A DNA stretch of 64,000 bases from Gloeobacter morelensis MG652769. GTDB taxonomy: Bacteria > Cyanobacteriota > Cyanobacteriia > Gloeobacterales > Gloeobacteraceae. Made by a program: the position numbers and the translations under genes. The stretch covers positions 620,001 through 684,000 of the forward strand of contig NZ_CP063845.1 in the NCBI RefSeq assembly GCF_021018745.1. Reading direction: 5' to 3'. Each line of letters starts with the position of its first letter. Position 1 is the first letter of the stretch. The notes under the pieces were generated by a model. That model made no database searches. It saw nothing but the letters and a program-made list of their open reading frames with translations, and was not told where the DNA came from. Shown here in pieces: positions 25,812-35,581 of the stretch.

Positions 25812-28487
25812 ATGAGGTCGAAGCCCCAGTTCTGGTTGATCTACCTGCTGATTTTTGGTCTGTGCCTTCCCACCGCGCCGCCGGCCGCTGTGGCGCAAAC
25901 GGCTGCCGATAATCAAGCCGCCCGGTTGCTCGCTCAGGGAGACGCCAAACTGCAGCGTCAGGACTTTGCCGGGGCGCTCGAGGAGTATACTCGCGCCATC
26001 CGCCTCGATCCCAATAGCGCCCTGGCCTATAGCAATCGGGCGCGTGCCCGCTCCAGGCTCGGGGATCTGCAGGGGGTGATCGCCGATTGCACTGAGGCTA
26101 TCCGCCTCGACCCGGACCTGGCGGCGGCCTACGGCAACCGGGGCAATGCCCGCGCCGCTTTGGGCGATCGCACGGGGGCAGCGGCGGACTACTCAGAAGT
26201 GATCCGCCGCGATCCGAACAATGCCCTGGCGCTGCACAACCGCGCCCTGGCCCGCGCCGCTTTGGGAGATACCGCCGGGGCGGTGGGCGACCTCAAAAAG
26301 GCGGCCCAACTGGCGAAGGCCCAGAGAGACAGCGCTTTGTACCAGTCGGCGACCAGCCGCATCCGCCAGTACGGCACCCCGACCGCCGCCTCTGTCCGTA
26401 CTCCCAAAGCAACCGCCGTCCCCCGCAGCAGATCGGCCGCCAAATCCGCACCGACCGCCGAACCCGAATGGCAGCTGCGGGTGCCGATGGAGCCCAGATC
26501 CGTGCCTTTGATGCTGGGTCTGGGCATTGGTGAAGGGGGCGGGCCGGGACTCGCCATCGTCAACTGGGTGGCAAGCCAGACGCGCCATAGCGGTCTGCGC
26601 ACCGGGGATCGTTTGGTGGCCCTCGATGGACGGGCCGTGGACAGCACCGCGGATCTCTCGGCGATGCTCAGGCGCCGTCGGCCGGGCGAGCAGGTCGCCC
26701 TTACCTACCGGCGCGGCGGCAGCGAACGGACGATCAACCTGGCGCTGCTCAATTCGGTAGTGCCGCTGGAGCCCGAGGAGCCACCCCGGCCGCTCGGTGC
26801 GCTGCTGGTCCTCCCGCCTTCTCCCCGACTGGAGGCTGAGCAGATCTTCGGCTGGGGAAACGTGCGGGCTGTCGAAGGCCTAGAAAGTGAGCTGCTCATC
26901 GTGGTTGGGTCGGCAGCGAGCGAAGCCGTGCTGCAGGAGCGGACAGGAGCACTCTTTCGACAGTTGCAGCCTTTCGGGATCCGGGCGCTTGCAGTCGAGG
27001 TGGAGGCGCCGGCGCAGCCCTGGCGGGCCGTGATAAGCGAGACCGGGGTGCAGGTGCAGGCGGCTCAACTGCCCTGGCGCAGCGCGCCCGTGACGATCGA
27101 GGCCGGTACTTACCTGCCGGTGCAACTGGACTGGCCGACCGACGGATCGCCACCCAACGCAGGACAGGACGTCACAGGCAGGGTACTCTACGACGCGCGC
27201 GACCGGCGGGGCATACCGCTTGTTCGGGCGGGCACTGCGGTACAGGGGCAACTCGTTCCGACAGCCCCGCTGGGAGTGCGGCTGGTACTCACAAGTCTTG
27301 GCGCGAATCCCGTGGCGGCTGCATCGGAGGTGCTCCCGCTCAAAGAAGAGTTCGAGTTGCGTAGCGGCCTCTACGGTGGGGGCGACCTGTTCAACCGCTA
27401 TTTCGCCACGGTCTACGACGGTCAGGTGGTGGGGGCGCGTCTGCGGGAGCCGGTGGTGCTGGAGGGAGACGCTCCGGGTGAACCGTCCGAGGCAACTCCT
27501 GCCCGCACAGCGGTAGTCGGAGAGTTGCTGAGCGGCAACCTGCCGGGGCGCCGCGATCCACAACAAGCTCTCGCTTTTTATAACCAGGGTGTGCGGGCTG
27601 CTGCCGCCTCGCAATGGCAATCGGCGGCGGCGCTATGGCAGGCTTCGCTGATATTGTTGCCGTCGCAACCGGCGCGTTCCGCCCTGGGATGGGTCTACGA
27701 GCGGATGGGCCAGGAGCTGTTGGTACGGGGCGATGCGGCCACGGCGGCAGCCTGGCTGGAACTGGCTGTGCACCTGCGCCCCAGGAGCGTCAACGCTTCG
27801 CGGTTGCTGAGCGCCGCCTACGGCCGTCTGCTCGCACCCAAAATATCGGCCAACCGCTCGCCGGTTCAGCTGGCCTACTACCGCCATCTGGCCGCGCGCT
27901 TCGATCTTTCCATGGGCGAAGAACTCGGCGGCTCCGGGCGGCTGTTTGCCCGCGAGCCCGTTCGTCCGACTACAGCGGATTACATCGATTCGAGCCTGGT
28001 GCGCGGTCAGGTGGTCCGCTTTACGCGCCTGCCGATTCGGCTCTATACCGGCGGCGCCCCCGAACCGGAGATGGCCGCCGCCGTCTGGCGGGCCGCCCTC
28101 AAATGGCAGACCGGCAGCGGCGGCGCAGTGCGATTCGTGCGGGTGGAAGATCCCCTGCAGGCGGATATCGCCGTGGTTTTCGTCGCGGCGGACCGCGAAG
28201 GACGGGCGGGCCACGCCAGTTTCACCGGTCTGGGCAACCGCATGCCGATGCTCAAGGTCACCCTCGGCCTCGGGCACCTGCTGGGTGAGCGACCGGGCGA
28301 TTGGCCCGAGTACATCCAGATGCTCGCGGTGCATGAACTCGGCCACGCCATTGGACTTTGGGGCCACAGCGACGACCCCGAAGACATCATGTACCCCGAG
28401 ATGCGCGGTGTGCACGAGCCGTCGGGCCGGGATCTGCAGACGCTCCGGCGTCTGTACGCCATGCCAGCTGGGATCACTCGACCTTAA
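25812..28487 (+). CDS. Secreted TPR-PDZ-matrixin metalloprotease
   Basis: About 891 residues from ATG 25812. A signal peptide (hydrophobic 8-27) is followed by about four tetratricopeptide repeats (30-165), a proline/alanine linker, a PDZ domain (about 225-315, GLRTGDRLVALDGRAVDS), a long middle region, and a C-terminal metzincin domain. The zinc site HELGHAIGLWGH is at 841-852 and is followed by the Met-turn DIMYP, as in matrixins. It probably acts in the periplasm or outside the cell. The domain order is unusual. The start lies about 60 bases after the IS1 remnant. Confidence 0.88.
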   Translation: MRSKPQFWLIYLLIFGLCLPTAPPAAVAQTAADNQAARLLAQGDAKLQRQDFAGALEEYTRAIRLDPNSALAYSNRARARSRLGDLQGVIADCTEAIRLDPDLAAAYGNRGNARAALGDRTGAAADYSEVIRRDPNNALALHNRALARAALGDTAGAVGDLKKAAQLAKAQRDSALYQSATSRIRQYGTPTAASVRTPKATAVPRSRSAAKSAPTAEPEWQLRVPMEPRSVPLMLGLGIGEGGGPGLAIVNWVASQTRHSGLRTGDRLVALDGRAVDSTADLSAMLRRRRPGEQVALTYRRGGSERTINLALLNSVVPLEPEEPPRPLGALLVLPPSPRLEAEQIFGWGNVRAVEGLESELLIVVGSAASEAVLQERTGALFRQLQPFGIRALAVEVEAPAQPWRAVISETGVQVQAAQLPWRSAPVTIEAGTYLPVQLDWPTDGSPPNAGQDVTGRVLYDARDRRGIPLVRAGTAVQGQLVPTAPLGVRLVLTSLGANPVAAASEVLPLKEEFELRSGLYGGGDLFNRYFATVYDGQVVGARLREPVVLEGDAPGEPSEATPARTAVVGELLSGNLPGRRDPQQALAFYNQGVRAAAASQWQSAAALWQASLILLPSQPARSALGWVYERMGQELLVRGDAATAAAWLELAVHLRPRSVNASRLLSAAYGRLLAPKISANRSPVQLAYYRHLAARFDLSMGEELGGSGRLFAREPVRPTTADYIDSSLVRGQVVRFTRLPIRLYTGGAPEPEMAAAVWRAALKWQTGSGGAVRFVRVEDPLQADIAVVFVAADREGRAGHASFTGLGNRMPMLKVTLGLGHLLGERPGDWPEYIQMLAVHELGHAIGLWGHSDDPEDIMYPEMRGVHEPSGRDLQTLRRLYAMPAGITRP

Positions 28488-28553
28488 ACTGTGCTGCCGG
28501 TATCGTCTTGACAGTGCCTCTGCAAGACCTGATGCCTTCGTGCGCGAATGCCG

Positions 28554-29507
28554 TTAGTATTCGACCACCCTGTCGACTTTGAGAATCCAGCTTGCCTCGC
28601 CGGGAACGAGCTTGTACTGAAGCTGCCGAGTACTGCCGGTGGGTTTGGCGTTGGTGTCGGTATCGCGGTAAACAGGAAAGCGCTGGACGAGAGCACTCTC
28701 AACCACAGCGAACTCGTCCTGCCCCATGTAGCCTTTTGAAGCCACTTTGTCCTGTGTTAAGGGAGGCAGGTAGACTTCGCTGAGCGATTTGCGCCGATTT
28801 ACCGAGTACGCCACCAACGAACCGTACGACCCGCTACCTGCGGAAGTAATATAGATATAAATCTCTGGTGAGCCATCCACATTCAGGTCTGCCACCTCAG
28901 CACCCGTGACCGTTCCATTGATCGTCCGCTCGATCGGCGAATTATCGATTTCGAGATTGGCCGGAACGATGCGAAGCGTGTTGGCCGAGCCTTCATTTGC
29001 ACTTGTAACGTGAAATCGGATGCCCTGCAGTTCAAGCGTCCTGTCGAAAGGCAGGCCGGTTACGGGCGATGCTTTCGATGCTGCAGCGGCTGTCTTGCCC
29101 CTGCCTGCAATGCCCACCTCGAGCGTGTAATTTGCAGTTTCGTTGCGCCGGGCTGCACTGCGCATCAGGTAGACGCGGATCGTGTACACCCCGTCGGTGG
29201 GCAGCTCGGCCTTGAAACGATTGCCGGAGACGGAGCCTACGAATATCGCCACGTCTGATGAACCAGGAGGCAGCACGTTGAAATACGCCGACAGGTTACT
29301 CGGCTTGAAGGTGGTGGCCATCGATTGTCCCGCGCTGGCGCGTAACTGATAGTCGACGATCTGATCGCCCTTGAGCTTGCCTGTGATGATGGTACTGGTT
29401 TTACCCTTCTCAAACTGGATTTGTTCCTGTCGAATGGCCGCCCCGGCTGCAGCGAGTGTGGTTCCGAGAAGCAAACCGGCCAGCACACAAGCAAGCAATG
29501 CCTTCAT
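28554..29507 (-). CDS. Exported hypothetical protein, beta-rich
   Basis: 317 residues from ATG 29507, which has GGAGG in front. A signal peptide (LLACVLAGLLLGTTLAAAG) is followed by a domain with FEKGKTSTIITGKLKGDQI, LRASAGQSMATTF and DGVYTIRVYLMR. This is typical of cyanobacterial exported proteins with a pre-peptidase C-terminal-like beta domain. The second half (VADLNVDGSPEIYIYITSAG) resembles a VCBS/FG-GAP-like repeat. It converges with the protease gene. Function unknown. Confidence 0.82.
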   Translation of the reverse strand: MKALLACVLAGLLLGTTLAAAGAAIRQEQIQFEKGKTSTIITGKLKGDQIVDYQLRASAGQSMATTFKPSNLSAYFNVLPPGSSDVAIFVGSVSGNRFKAELPTDGVYTIRVYLMRSAARRNETANYTLEVGIAGRGKTAAAASKASPVTGLPFDRTLELQGIRFHVTSANEGSANTLRIVPANLEIDNSPIERTINGTVTGAEVADLNVDGSPEIYIYITSAGSGSYGSLVAYSVNRRKSLSEVYLPPLTQDKVASKGYMGQDEFAVVESALVQRFPVYRDTDTNAKPTGSTRQLQYKLVPGEASWILKVDRVVEY

Positions 29508-29813
29508 GAACAATCCTCCCTGAATGACAGACAGACCACCAAATAGTAGAGTAGGCTGACTTGCGAGCGCTACCTGGGGTGCCCTGCGGGCGTTTCTAAT
29601 TGCGAGACGTTTTCCAATGCTTGGCACCGCTGGCTTCCAGCGTCGTCTGCTTGCATGGCTGCGGCAAGGCCGCTCTTCTTAAGACGACGCCACCTGCAGA
29701 CTCTTGCCTGGATGATTCTTGCTCTGATGCTCTGCGAGGCGATCGGTCTCACCCCTTGGAGCCCGTTTGTCAGCAAAGTTGGTCGGTGTGATTTGCAGCC
29801 GCTCAACTGATGG
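29508..29813. other. Intergenic region
   Basis: 306 bases with short reading frames on both strands but none with a convincing start and composition. It carries the promoter of the exported protein on the - strand and the 3' end of the PP2C gene. No strong hairpin is seen. Confidence 0.5.
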
Positions 29814-30656
29814 TTAGGCAGATGTACGGTAAAGAACACCCACGGTAATGTCGTCGCCGCTGCCGCGGCGGGTGATGTCCTCCAGCACCGCCGGCAATTC
29901 GGCGCGCAATTGGTCGATCCCCTGAGCGCGCAGAAATTGCAGATACTCAGAACCAATCGATTCGAAAGCCGCTTCGGTGCGGTAAGAGTTGGCGTAACCG
30001 TCGGTGGCAATCAGAATCAAGGCGGGGGATGGCGTCGGCCAGATGCACACGCGCGTCTCCTCGGCCGCCTCCTCCAGACACAGCGAAGTGGTCTGGTTGA
30101 GAGCAAAACGGCGGTCGCGCTCAAAAGGACGGCTTGTGACACCCTGTTCATCGACGCAGAGAATGTCGCCGTCCCCCAGCTGCACAAATAGCAGATACGC
30201 CTCGGTGACGAGCACCCCCAGCGCGGTCGAACCGTAGGCGGTTTCAGGACTGTGCTGCTGAAAGAAACGGGCGGCGGGACCGGCGGCGGCCTCCAGTTGC
30301 TGCCACTCGGCCTCGGTGACCGGCTTTTTGGCCAGATGCTCCGCTACCATTTGCCGCCAGGTTTCCACCAGATGCACCCTGAAGTGGGTGTGGGCCACAT
30401 GTTCGACTGCGGCCGGATCCGCCGGCTCGGTGAGGGTGGCTGGGAAACTTTCGAGCGTGCTCGCCATCGCCTCGACCGCCAGGCGCGATCCTTTCTGGCT
30501 TCTGAAGTGGCGAATGCTGCCGTGGCCGTCGGCGACTGCCAAAATGGGCCGCTCGCCGGTGCGCCAGGTAATGGCGTCCTGGTTGGGCAGGCCGCTGGTG
30601 TAGTGGGATGCGCCGCGCACGGAGCAACCGGTGATTTGCCAGATTTCGCTCATCAT
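29814..30656 (-). CDS. PP2C-family serine/threonine phosphatase
   Basis: 280 residues from ATG 30656. Metal-binding acidic motifs of the PPM fold are present: AVADGHGS (about 41), QLGDGDILC (about 168), ATDGYAN (about 220) and RGSGDDITVGVLY (about 265). The N-terminal GASHYTSGLPNQDA motif is also typical. It should remove phosphate from Ser/Thr of partner proteins using Mn or Mg. No kinase gene lies beside it. It is divergent from hemJ. Confidence 0.9.
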   Translation of the reverse strand: MMSEIWQITGCSVRGASHYTSGLPNQDAITWRTGERPILAVADGHGSIRHFRSQKGSRLAVEAMASTLESFPATLTEPADPAAVEHVAHTHFRVHLVETWRQMVAEHLAKKPVTEAEWQQLEAAAGPAARFFQQHSPETAYGSTALGVLVTEAYLLFVQLGDGDILCVDEQGVTSRPFERDRRFALNQTTSLCLEEAAEETRVCIWPTPSPALILIATDGYANSYRTEAAFESIGSEYLQFLRAQGIDQLRAELPAVLEDITRRGSGDDITVGVLYRTSA

Positions 30657-30835
30657 CGCCCTTGGGCGGAGACCGCCCCAGCCGGCTCGACGCTCCCCCA
30701 CGAACGCGCCAAACACAATCGGCAACGCGTCGATCGTACCAGTATCGGACAGAGCCGCACCCCCTGCTTGAGCGGTGTTGCGGTGCGCGGTGGGGAGTGC
30801 CACCATTGATGGCGTTGCCGCGTTGAAGCGAAAAG

Positions 30836-31408
30836 ATGGCCTATCTCTGGTTCAAAGCGTTTCACATCGTCGGGTTTGTCACCTGGTTTGCGGGGCTTTT
30901 TTACCTGGTGCGCCTGTTTATCTACCACGTCGAGGCGAACGAGCAGCCGGAAGCGGCCCGGGCCATTCTCAAAAAGCAGTACGAAATTATGGAAAAGCGG
31001 CTGCTCAACATCATCACGACTCCCGGCATGGTGCTGACGGTGGCGATGGCCGTGGGCATGCTCGTCGTACAGCCCGACTGGCTCAAGGCGGGCTGGTTGC
31101 ACATCAAGCTCACCCTGGTGGTGGTGCTCATGGGCTATCACTTCTACTGCATGCGACTGCGCACGCAACTGGCGGCGGGCACCTGCCGCTGGGGTCCGAA
31201 GCAGCTGCGCGCCCTCAACGAAGCGCCGACCATCTTGCTGGTGACCATCGTGCTGCTGGCGGTCTTCAAGAACGACCTGCCCACCGACGCCACCGCCTGG
31301 ATTGTCTTTGGACTGGTGGCCAGCTTCGCTATCACCATCCAGCTCTACGCCCGCAAGCGTCGGCTGGACAAAGAAAAACAACTTGCTTCCCAGGGGGGCC
31401 AGCCCTAA
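30836..31408 (+). CDS. hemJ: Protoporphyrinogen IX oxidase HemJ
   Basis: 190 residues with four predicted transmembrane segments. HemJ features: FKAFHIVGFVTWFAGLFYLV with the conserved His near the N-terminus, and WLHIKLTLVVVLMGYH in the third segment. It oxidises protoporphyrinogen IX to protoporphyrin IX, the shared step of heme and chlorophyll synthesis; most cyanobacteria use this enzyme. It converges with petA. Confidence 0.92.
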   Translation: MAYLWFKAFHIVGFVTWFAGLFYLVRLFIYHVEANEQPEAARAILKKQYEIMEKRLLNIITTPGMVLTVAMAVGMLVVQPDWLKAGWLHIKLTLVVVLMGYHFYCMRLRTQLAAGTCRWGPKQLRALNEAPTILLVTIVLLAVFKNDLPTDATAWIVFGLVASFAITIQLYARKRRLDKEKQLASQGGQP

Positions 31409-31439
31409 AAAAGGTGCCGGGGAATGCTCCCCGGCACCT
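31406..31439 (-). terminator. Bidirectional terminator between hemJ and petA
   Basis: Twelve-base arms AGGTGCCGGGGA and its complement (31412-31423, 31428-31439) with loop ATGC, preceded by six A (31406-31411), which give a U-tract for petA on the - strand. Confidence 0.88.
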
Positions 31440-31459
31440 GAAGTCGAAGTTTGTTGCGC

Positions 31460-32488
31460 TTAGAGACCCTGCTTCTGCGCTTCGAACTCCTGCACTTTTT
31501 CGACCTGTTTTTTCTTGAGCACCAGCAGCAACTGGCAGACAAAAGCTGCCGCCAGAAAGGCCACCAGCCAGGTCACCCGCTGCGGATCTTGCAGGACGAC
31601 GTCGCGCTCCTCCTGGCCGTAACCGCCGACGTTCGGGTCGTTGGTCAGCGGAGCGCCCGCCTTGATCTGGGCGCCCTGCTTGACGGTATCGAGCAGTTTG
31701 GGTCCGGGCGGGATATTGACCACGCTCGCCTTGCCCTTCTCGTCGGTGATCGTCACCCGGGTGCCGCCCGTGTACTCGAAGTCGGTAGCCTCGGTCCCCA
31801 GACCGTACTGCAGCTTGTCGGTAAAGGTGACCCCCGTCTGGACGGCGCTGATCGTGCCTGCTACCGGGGCGTTGTACTGGGCGTTGTTGCTCGCCACACC
31901 GTTGGAGTAGACCTGGCCGCGGCCACGGTTGGCGCCCACGTAGACGCCGTATTTGCCGAAGTTCACCTTGGCGTCTTTGGCGTTCGGGTCGGGGGCTTTG
32001 ACCGGCACGATAAATTCCTGCCCCGGCACCGTCGAGCCGTCGATCTGGTTGATGATCAAAATATTCGAGCGCTCGGGCTTGTCGGCATAGAGAGGAGTCA
32101 CCCCGCCGTACTTCTCAATCGATTCTTTGGCCTCGGCGCTCCATTCTTTCTCGTCGGCGACGGTGAAACCTTCCGGTAACTGAATGTAGGCACCGATCTG
32201 CATCGGCGCCGGGCTGCCGTCCGCACCCACCTGTTGGATTTTGGTGTCGTAGGGGACGTGGATTTTCAAGTCGAAGACCTTACCCGGCAGCACCGACTGC
32301 GGCACTTCGATTTCGGTCGGCTTGGCTGCCAGGTGGCAGTTGGCGCAGACAATCTTGCCCGAGGACTCGCGCGCTTCCTCGTAGCCCGCAGCGAAACTCG
32401 GCCAGGCCAAGGCCCTGTGCGGCACGCTCACCAGTCCTACCAGCGCCGCCGTCAGGCCGAAGGCACCGGCTATCCATTGCTTTTTCAT
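31460..32488 (-). CDS. petA: Cytochrome f
   Basis: 342 residues from ATG 32488. The signal peptide ends at ALA, so the mature protein begins WPSFA, whose N-terminal aromatic residue takes the place of the heme-ligand Tyr of other cytochromes f. The heme site CANCH is at about residues 48-52. The large and small lumenal domains follow, and a C-terminal membrane anchor (WLVAFLAAAFVCQLLLVL) precedes a basic tail. It carries electrons from the Rieske protein to plastocyanin or cytochrome c6. It lies 22 bases after petC in the standard operon. Confidence 0.96.
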   Translation of the reverse strand: MKKQWIAGAFGLTAALVGLVSVPHRALAWPSFAAGYEEARESSGKIVCANCHLAAKPTEIEVPQSVLPGKVFDLKIHVPYDTKIQQVGADGSPAPMQIGAYIQLPEGFTVADEKEWSAEAKESIEKYGGVTPLYADKPERSNILIINQIDGSTVPGQEFIVPVKAPDPNAKDAKVNFGKYGVYVGANRGRGQVYSNGVASNNAQYNAPVAGTISAVQTGVTFTDKLQYGLGTEATDFEYTGGTRVTITDEKGKASVVNIPPGPKLLDTVKQGAQIKAGAPLTNDPNVGGYGQEERDVVLQDPQRVTWLVAFLAAAFVCQLLLVLKKKQVEKVQEFEAQKQGL

Positions 32489-32510
32489 GCTTCGATACCC
32501 TCTGCGTCGC

Positions 32511-33071
32511 TTACTTCGCCCAGTACGGATCTTTGTTGCACCACAAGTCGGTGCAGCGGAAGTCCTGCTCGGTCCAGGGTGCAATCAGCACCTTGTCCTC
32601 GGAGACGGTGGTTTTGACCAGCGCCAGCGGTTGAGGCGCCGGACCGCGCTCCAGACCACCGTCGGCATTGTAGACCGATCCGTGGCAGGGGCACTTGAAT
32701 TGTTTGGCACCGTTGTCCCAGGGCACCACGCAGCCCAGGTGGGTGCACACGGCATTGATGCCGAAGTTGGCGACTTCTTTTTGATCGTTGATGACGATGT
32801 AGGTGGCGTCACCGCCGTTGACGTCGAGGCCCAGGGTGAGCACCCGCTCGCCCGGCGTTACTGCGGCCAACAACTTGGAGACAGAAATGTCCTTGCCTTC
32901 TTTGTCTTTGGCGGCGACCCCCTCGCCGCCGCCGGCCGTGGAAGGCGGCAGGAAGTACAGGACCACAGGGTAAAGAGTGGCTGCCGTCGTCGCTGCAATC
33001 GCTCCGCCGGTAACGAAGGAGAGCAACTGGCGCCGACTCATCGGAATTTCTTGGGCTGCGGATTCACTCAT
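32511..33071 (-). CDS. petC: Cytochrome b6f Rieske iron-sulfur protein
   Basis: 186 residues. An N-terminal membrane anchor (about 19-40) is followed by the Rieske domain with CTHLGC (about 117) and CPCHGS (about 135), which ligate the [2Fe-2S] cluster. It passes electrons from plastoquinol to cytochrome f. It is the first gene of petC-petA. Confidence 0.96.
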   Translation of the reverse strand: MSESAAQEIPMSRRQLLSFVTGGAIAATTAATLYPVVLYFLPPSTAGGGEGVAAKDKEGKDISVSKLLAAVTPGERVLTLGLDVNGGDATYIVINDQKEVANFGINAVCTHLGCVVPWDNGAKQFKCPCHGSVYNADGGLERGPAPQPLALVKTTVSEDKVLIAPWTEQDFRCTDLWCNKDPYWAK

Positions 33072-33273
33072 GGTTCTCCCTTATCGGGCTAAGCGGCAAC
33101 AATAGGTCTTGAAAAGATATTAACGACCGATCGCCCTCGATGCGTACGATTGCTTAACAGAGATTAACACTTCTTTGCATGGGCGCTCAGCGGTGGGCGG
33201 CGCGGCCGATCCCCGGGTAGGGACAATCCCGCCCAAAGCTACAATCGCAGGATAAAATTCGCCGATAGACGGG

Positions 33274-33987
33274 ATGACGGCCATGAAAAAAGTGCTGGTG
33301 GTCTTCTCGGGCGGCCAGGATTCGACCACCTGTGCCGCCCTCGCTTGCCGCGAATACGACGAGGTGCACGCGGTCACCTTCGAGTACAACCAGCGCCATG
33401 CGATCGAACTGGAGAGCGCGCGGGCAGTGGGGGAGGCTCTGGGCCTGGCAAGCCACGAATTTATCCGCCTCGGCCCGGTACTCAAGGGCACCAGTCCTCT
33501 GGTCAGCGACGCACCCCTCGGGCAGTACGCCTCGGCGGCGCAACTGCCTGCGGGTGTGGAGCCCACTTTCGTGCCGGGGCGCAATATTTTATTTCTCACC
33601 CTGGCGGCCAACCGCGCCTTTTGCCTGGGGACGGGCGACATCGTCATCGGGGTGTGCGAGGCCGATTTTGCCGGTTACTGGGACTGCCGACAGGTGTTCG
33701 TCGACGCAATAGCCGGAGCCCTGGGCGAGGGCATTTACGGCGATGCGAATGCTATACGCATCCACACGCCGCTGATGCGTCTCACCAAGGCCGAGACTGT
33801 AAAGTTGAGTGTCGAAGTGTTGGGGGAGCGCTTTGAAGAAGTGCTGGCGCTGAGCCACACTTGTTATGCGGGGGTGCGGGGTGGCTGCGGCCGATGCCAC
33901 GCCTGCATCCTGCGCGACCGGGGCTTCCGCGAGGCGGGAGTACCCGATCCGATCTGGAAATTTCGCCAAGAGCCCGTCTCGCTGTGA
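33274..33987 (+). CDS. queC: 7-cyano-7-deazaguanine synthase QueC
   Basis: 237 residues. The PP-loop [11 protein letters not shown] binds ATP, and the four zinc cysteines lie in [20 protein letters not shown]. It converts 7-carboxy-7-deazaguanine to preQ0 in queuosine synthesis. The ATG at 33274 is used; ATG 33283 (MKKVLVV) is equally possible. queE follows with a four-base overlap. Confidence 0.95.
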   Translation: MTAMKKVLVVFSGGQDSTTCAALACREYDEVHAVTFEYNQRHAIELESARAVGEALGLASHEFIRLGPVLKGTSPLVSDAPLGQYASAAQLPAGVEPTFVPGRNILFLTLAANRAFCLGTGDIVIGVCEADFAGYWDCRQVFVDAIAGALGEGIYGDANAIRIHTPLMRLTKAETVKLSVEVLGERFEEVLALSHTCYAGVRGGCGRCHACILRDRGFREAGVPDPIWKFRQEPVSL

Positions 33988-34628
33988 ACGCTGCTTCGAC
34001 TATTGTGAAACCCGTGTCCGCCCAGAGCATCCCGGTGCAGGAAACCTTTGGCCCTACTATTCAGGGCGAAGGGTACTGGGCGGGTGCTGTGGTCGATTTC
34101 ATCCGCCTTTACGGCTGCCCGGTCGGGTGTCCCTGGTGCGACACGGGTTACGCCGAGGGCGGCGCCCAACTGCCGCGCGAGGTGCGGACGTTTGCGGACT
34201 TGATCTTGAAGCTGCAGTCGCCGCGGGTGGTCATCTCCGGGGGGGAACCGTTCATCCATGCCGCCCTACCGGCTCTGGTCGAGGCGATCGGCAGGACCGG
34301 CCGGGCCGTGTCAATCGAGACATCGGGGGCCTTCTGGCAGCCGGTGCCCGATTGGGCCTGGGTGACCCTCAGCCCCAAAGAACACGTCTCCCCCCGCCAT
34401 CCGGTGAACCCGCAGATGTGGCGGCGGGCCAACGAGGTCAAAATCGTGATTGCCAGCGGCGAGGAACTCGATTTTTACCGGCGCTTTTTGCCGCCGGGGG
34501 TGCCCGTCTCGCTGCAGCCGGAGTGGGAGGAGCGCGAGCGCACGCTGCCTCTGACCCTTGAATTGCTCAAAGCCCATCCCCGCTACCGGCTCTCGGTGCA
34601 GTTGCACAAATACCTCCAGGTGCCGTGA
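33984..34628 (+). CDS. queE: 7-carboxy-7-deazaguanine synthase QueE
   Basis: 214 residues from a GTG overlapping the queC stop. The radical-SAM cluster CPVGCPWC fits the CX3CX2C spacing used by many QueE proteins. [11 protein letters not shown] and [11 protein letters not shown] are further family sequences. It makes 7-carboxy-7-deazaguanine from carboxytetrahydropterin. It is coupled to the next gene. Confidence 0.93.
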   Translation: MNAASTIVKPVSAQSIPVQETFGPTIQGEGYWAGAVVDFIRLYGCPVGCPWCDTGYAEGGAQLPREVRTFADLILKLQSPRVVISGGEPFIHAALPALVEAIGRTGRAVSIETSGAFWQPVPDWAWVTLSPKEHVSPRHPVNPQMWRRANEVKIVIASGEELDFYRRFLPPGVPVSLQPEWEERERTLPLTLELLKAHPRYRLSVQLHKYLQVP

Positions 34629-35035
34629 TGCAGAGCGCTTACCTACAGGCGGTGCCGCCCGAAGAGCAGGTGCACCAGGGGGCCATCCGCTACGCCTACC
34701 GCATCGGGGCGCGCTTTCGCCGCCGCCACGCCAATCCGCCTTTGTGGCACGACCGGCACGAGCACGATTTTGCGGTGACGCTCGATCTCGCCGCCGTGCG
34801 CCCGAGTACGGGTCTGTACGGCCTCGACATGGTGGCTTTGGAGCAGCAGTTGCAGCAGTGGGTCGCAGCACTGCCGGAGGTGCTCAACGACTGCCCGCTC
34901 TGCCCCCACGGCACCACCGAGGAGTTGTGCCACTACTTCGCCACGCTTGCGCTGGAGCCGCACGTGAGTCTGCTTGCGGTGAGCGTTGCCGAATCGCCGG
35001 AGCGGGTAACAATTTTGCGCTTAGAGGAGCCCTAG
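34628..35035 (+). CDS. QueD-like 6-pyruvoyl-tetrahydropterin synthase-family protein, catalytic residues not conserved
   Basis: 135 residues, start ATG overlapping the queE stop. The T-fold is suggested by a His followed by HEH (zinc ligands; RRRH...HDRHEHDF), GTTEEL and VAESPE (the Glu that holds the pterin). However, the catalytic Cys of QueD, normally four residues before the HxH, aligns with Trp, and the Asp-His pair before LND aligns with Leu-Pro. It sits where queD is expected, so it may be an altered QueD or a non-catalytic homologue. Confidence 0.75.
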   Translation: MQSAYLQAVPPEEQVHQGAIRYAYRIGARFRRRHANPPLWHDRHEHDFAVTLDLAAVRPSTGLYGLDMVALEQQLQQWVAALPEVLNDCPLCPHGTTEELCHYFATLALEPHVSLLAVSVAESPERVTILRLEEP

Positions 35036-35038
35036 CGG

Positions 35039-35581
35039 ATGTTGCCAGTGATCGAGACGGCCAGACTGCAGCTTCGGCCCCTGATGCTCGCGGATGAAGA
35101 CGAAATGTACGCGCTCTGGAGTGATTCGGAGGTGGTTCGTTACACTTCCGAGACACCCCTCGCGCGCGAAGTCGTCCAGGAGATGACCCGACGCTGGATA
35201 CAGTACAACCAGCATTCCGGCCACGGTGCCTGGGCGATTGTCGTCCGGGAGTCCGGGGCGTTCGCGGGTTATTGCTTTTTGAGGTTTTTGCAGGAGACCC
35301 CCGACACCGAACTGGGCTACGGTCTGGGTCAACCCTTCTGGGGCAAGGGCTACATGAGCGAGACGGTGCGCGCCGTGCTCGACTACGGTTTAGGGATGGG
35401 CTTGACGCGCATCGTCGCTGTCGCCATGCCCGAAAACATTGCCTCCTGGCGGGTGATGGAAAAATGCGGCATGCGCTACGAGGGCCTCAAAGAGTACAAG
35501 AGCGCCATGGGCAAGTGCTACATGGATAAGTATTACGCCCTCGAAAGCAGCTTCGCTACGATCAGCCAAACTCCGCCATAA
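35039..35581 (+). CDS. GNAT acetyltransferase, RimJ/RimL type
   Basis: 180 residues. ETARLQLRPLMLADED at the N-terminus, LGYGLGQPFWGKGYMSE (acetyl-CoA loop, about 98) and ENIASWRVMEKCGMRYEG (about 137) are typical of GNAT N-acetyltransferases that act on protein N-termini or small amines. It starts three bases after the QueD-like gene, the fourth gene of the queuosine operon. It overlaps the convergent Uma2 gene by 20 bases. Confidence 0.9.
   Translation: MLPVIETARLQLRPLMLADEDEMYALWSDSEVVRYTSETPLAREVVQEMTRRWIQYNQHSGHGAWAIVVRESGAFAGYCFLRFLQETPDTELGYGLGQPFWGKGYMSETVRAVLDYGLGMGLTRIVAVAMPENIASWRVMEKCGMRYEGLKEYKSAMGKCYMDKYYALESSFATISQTPP

Noticed and set aside
33072-33273. Possible preQ1 riboswitch before queC
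   Set aside because: The expected conserved loop and A-rich tail are not seen in the 200 bases upstream.
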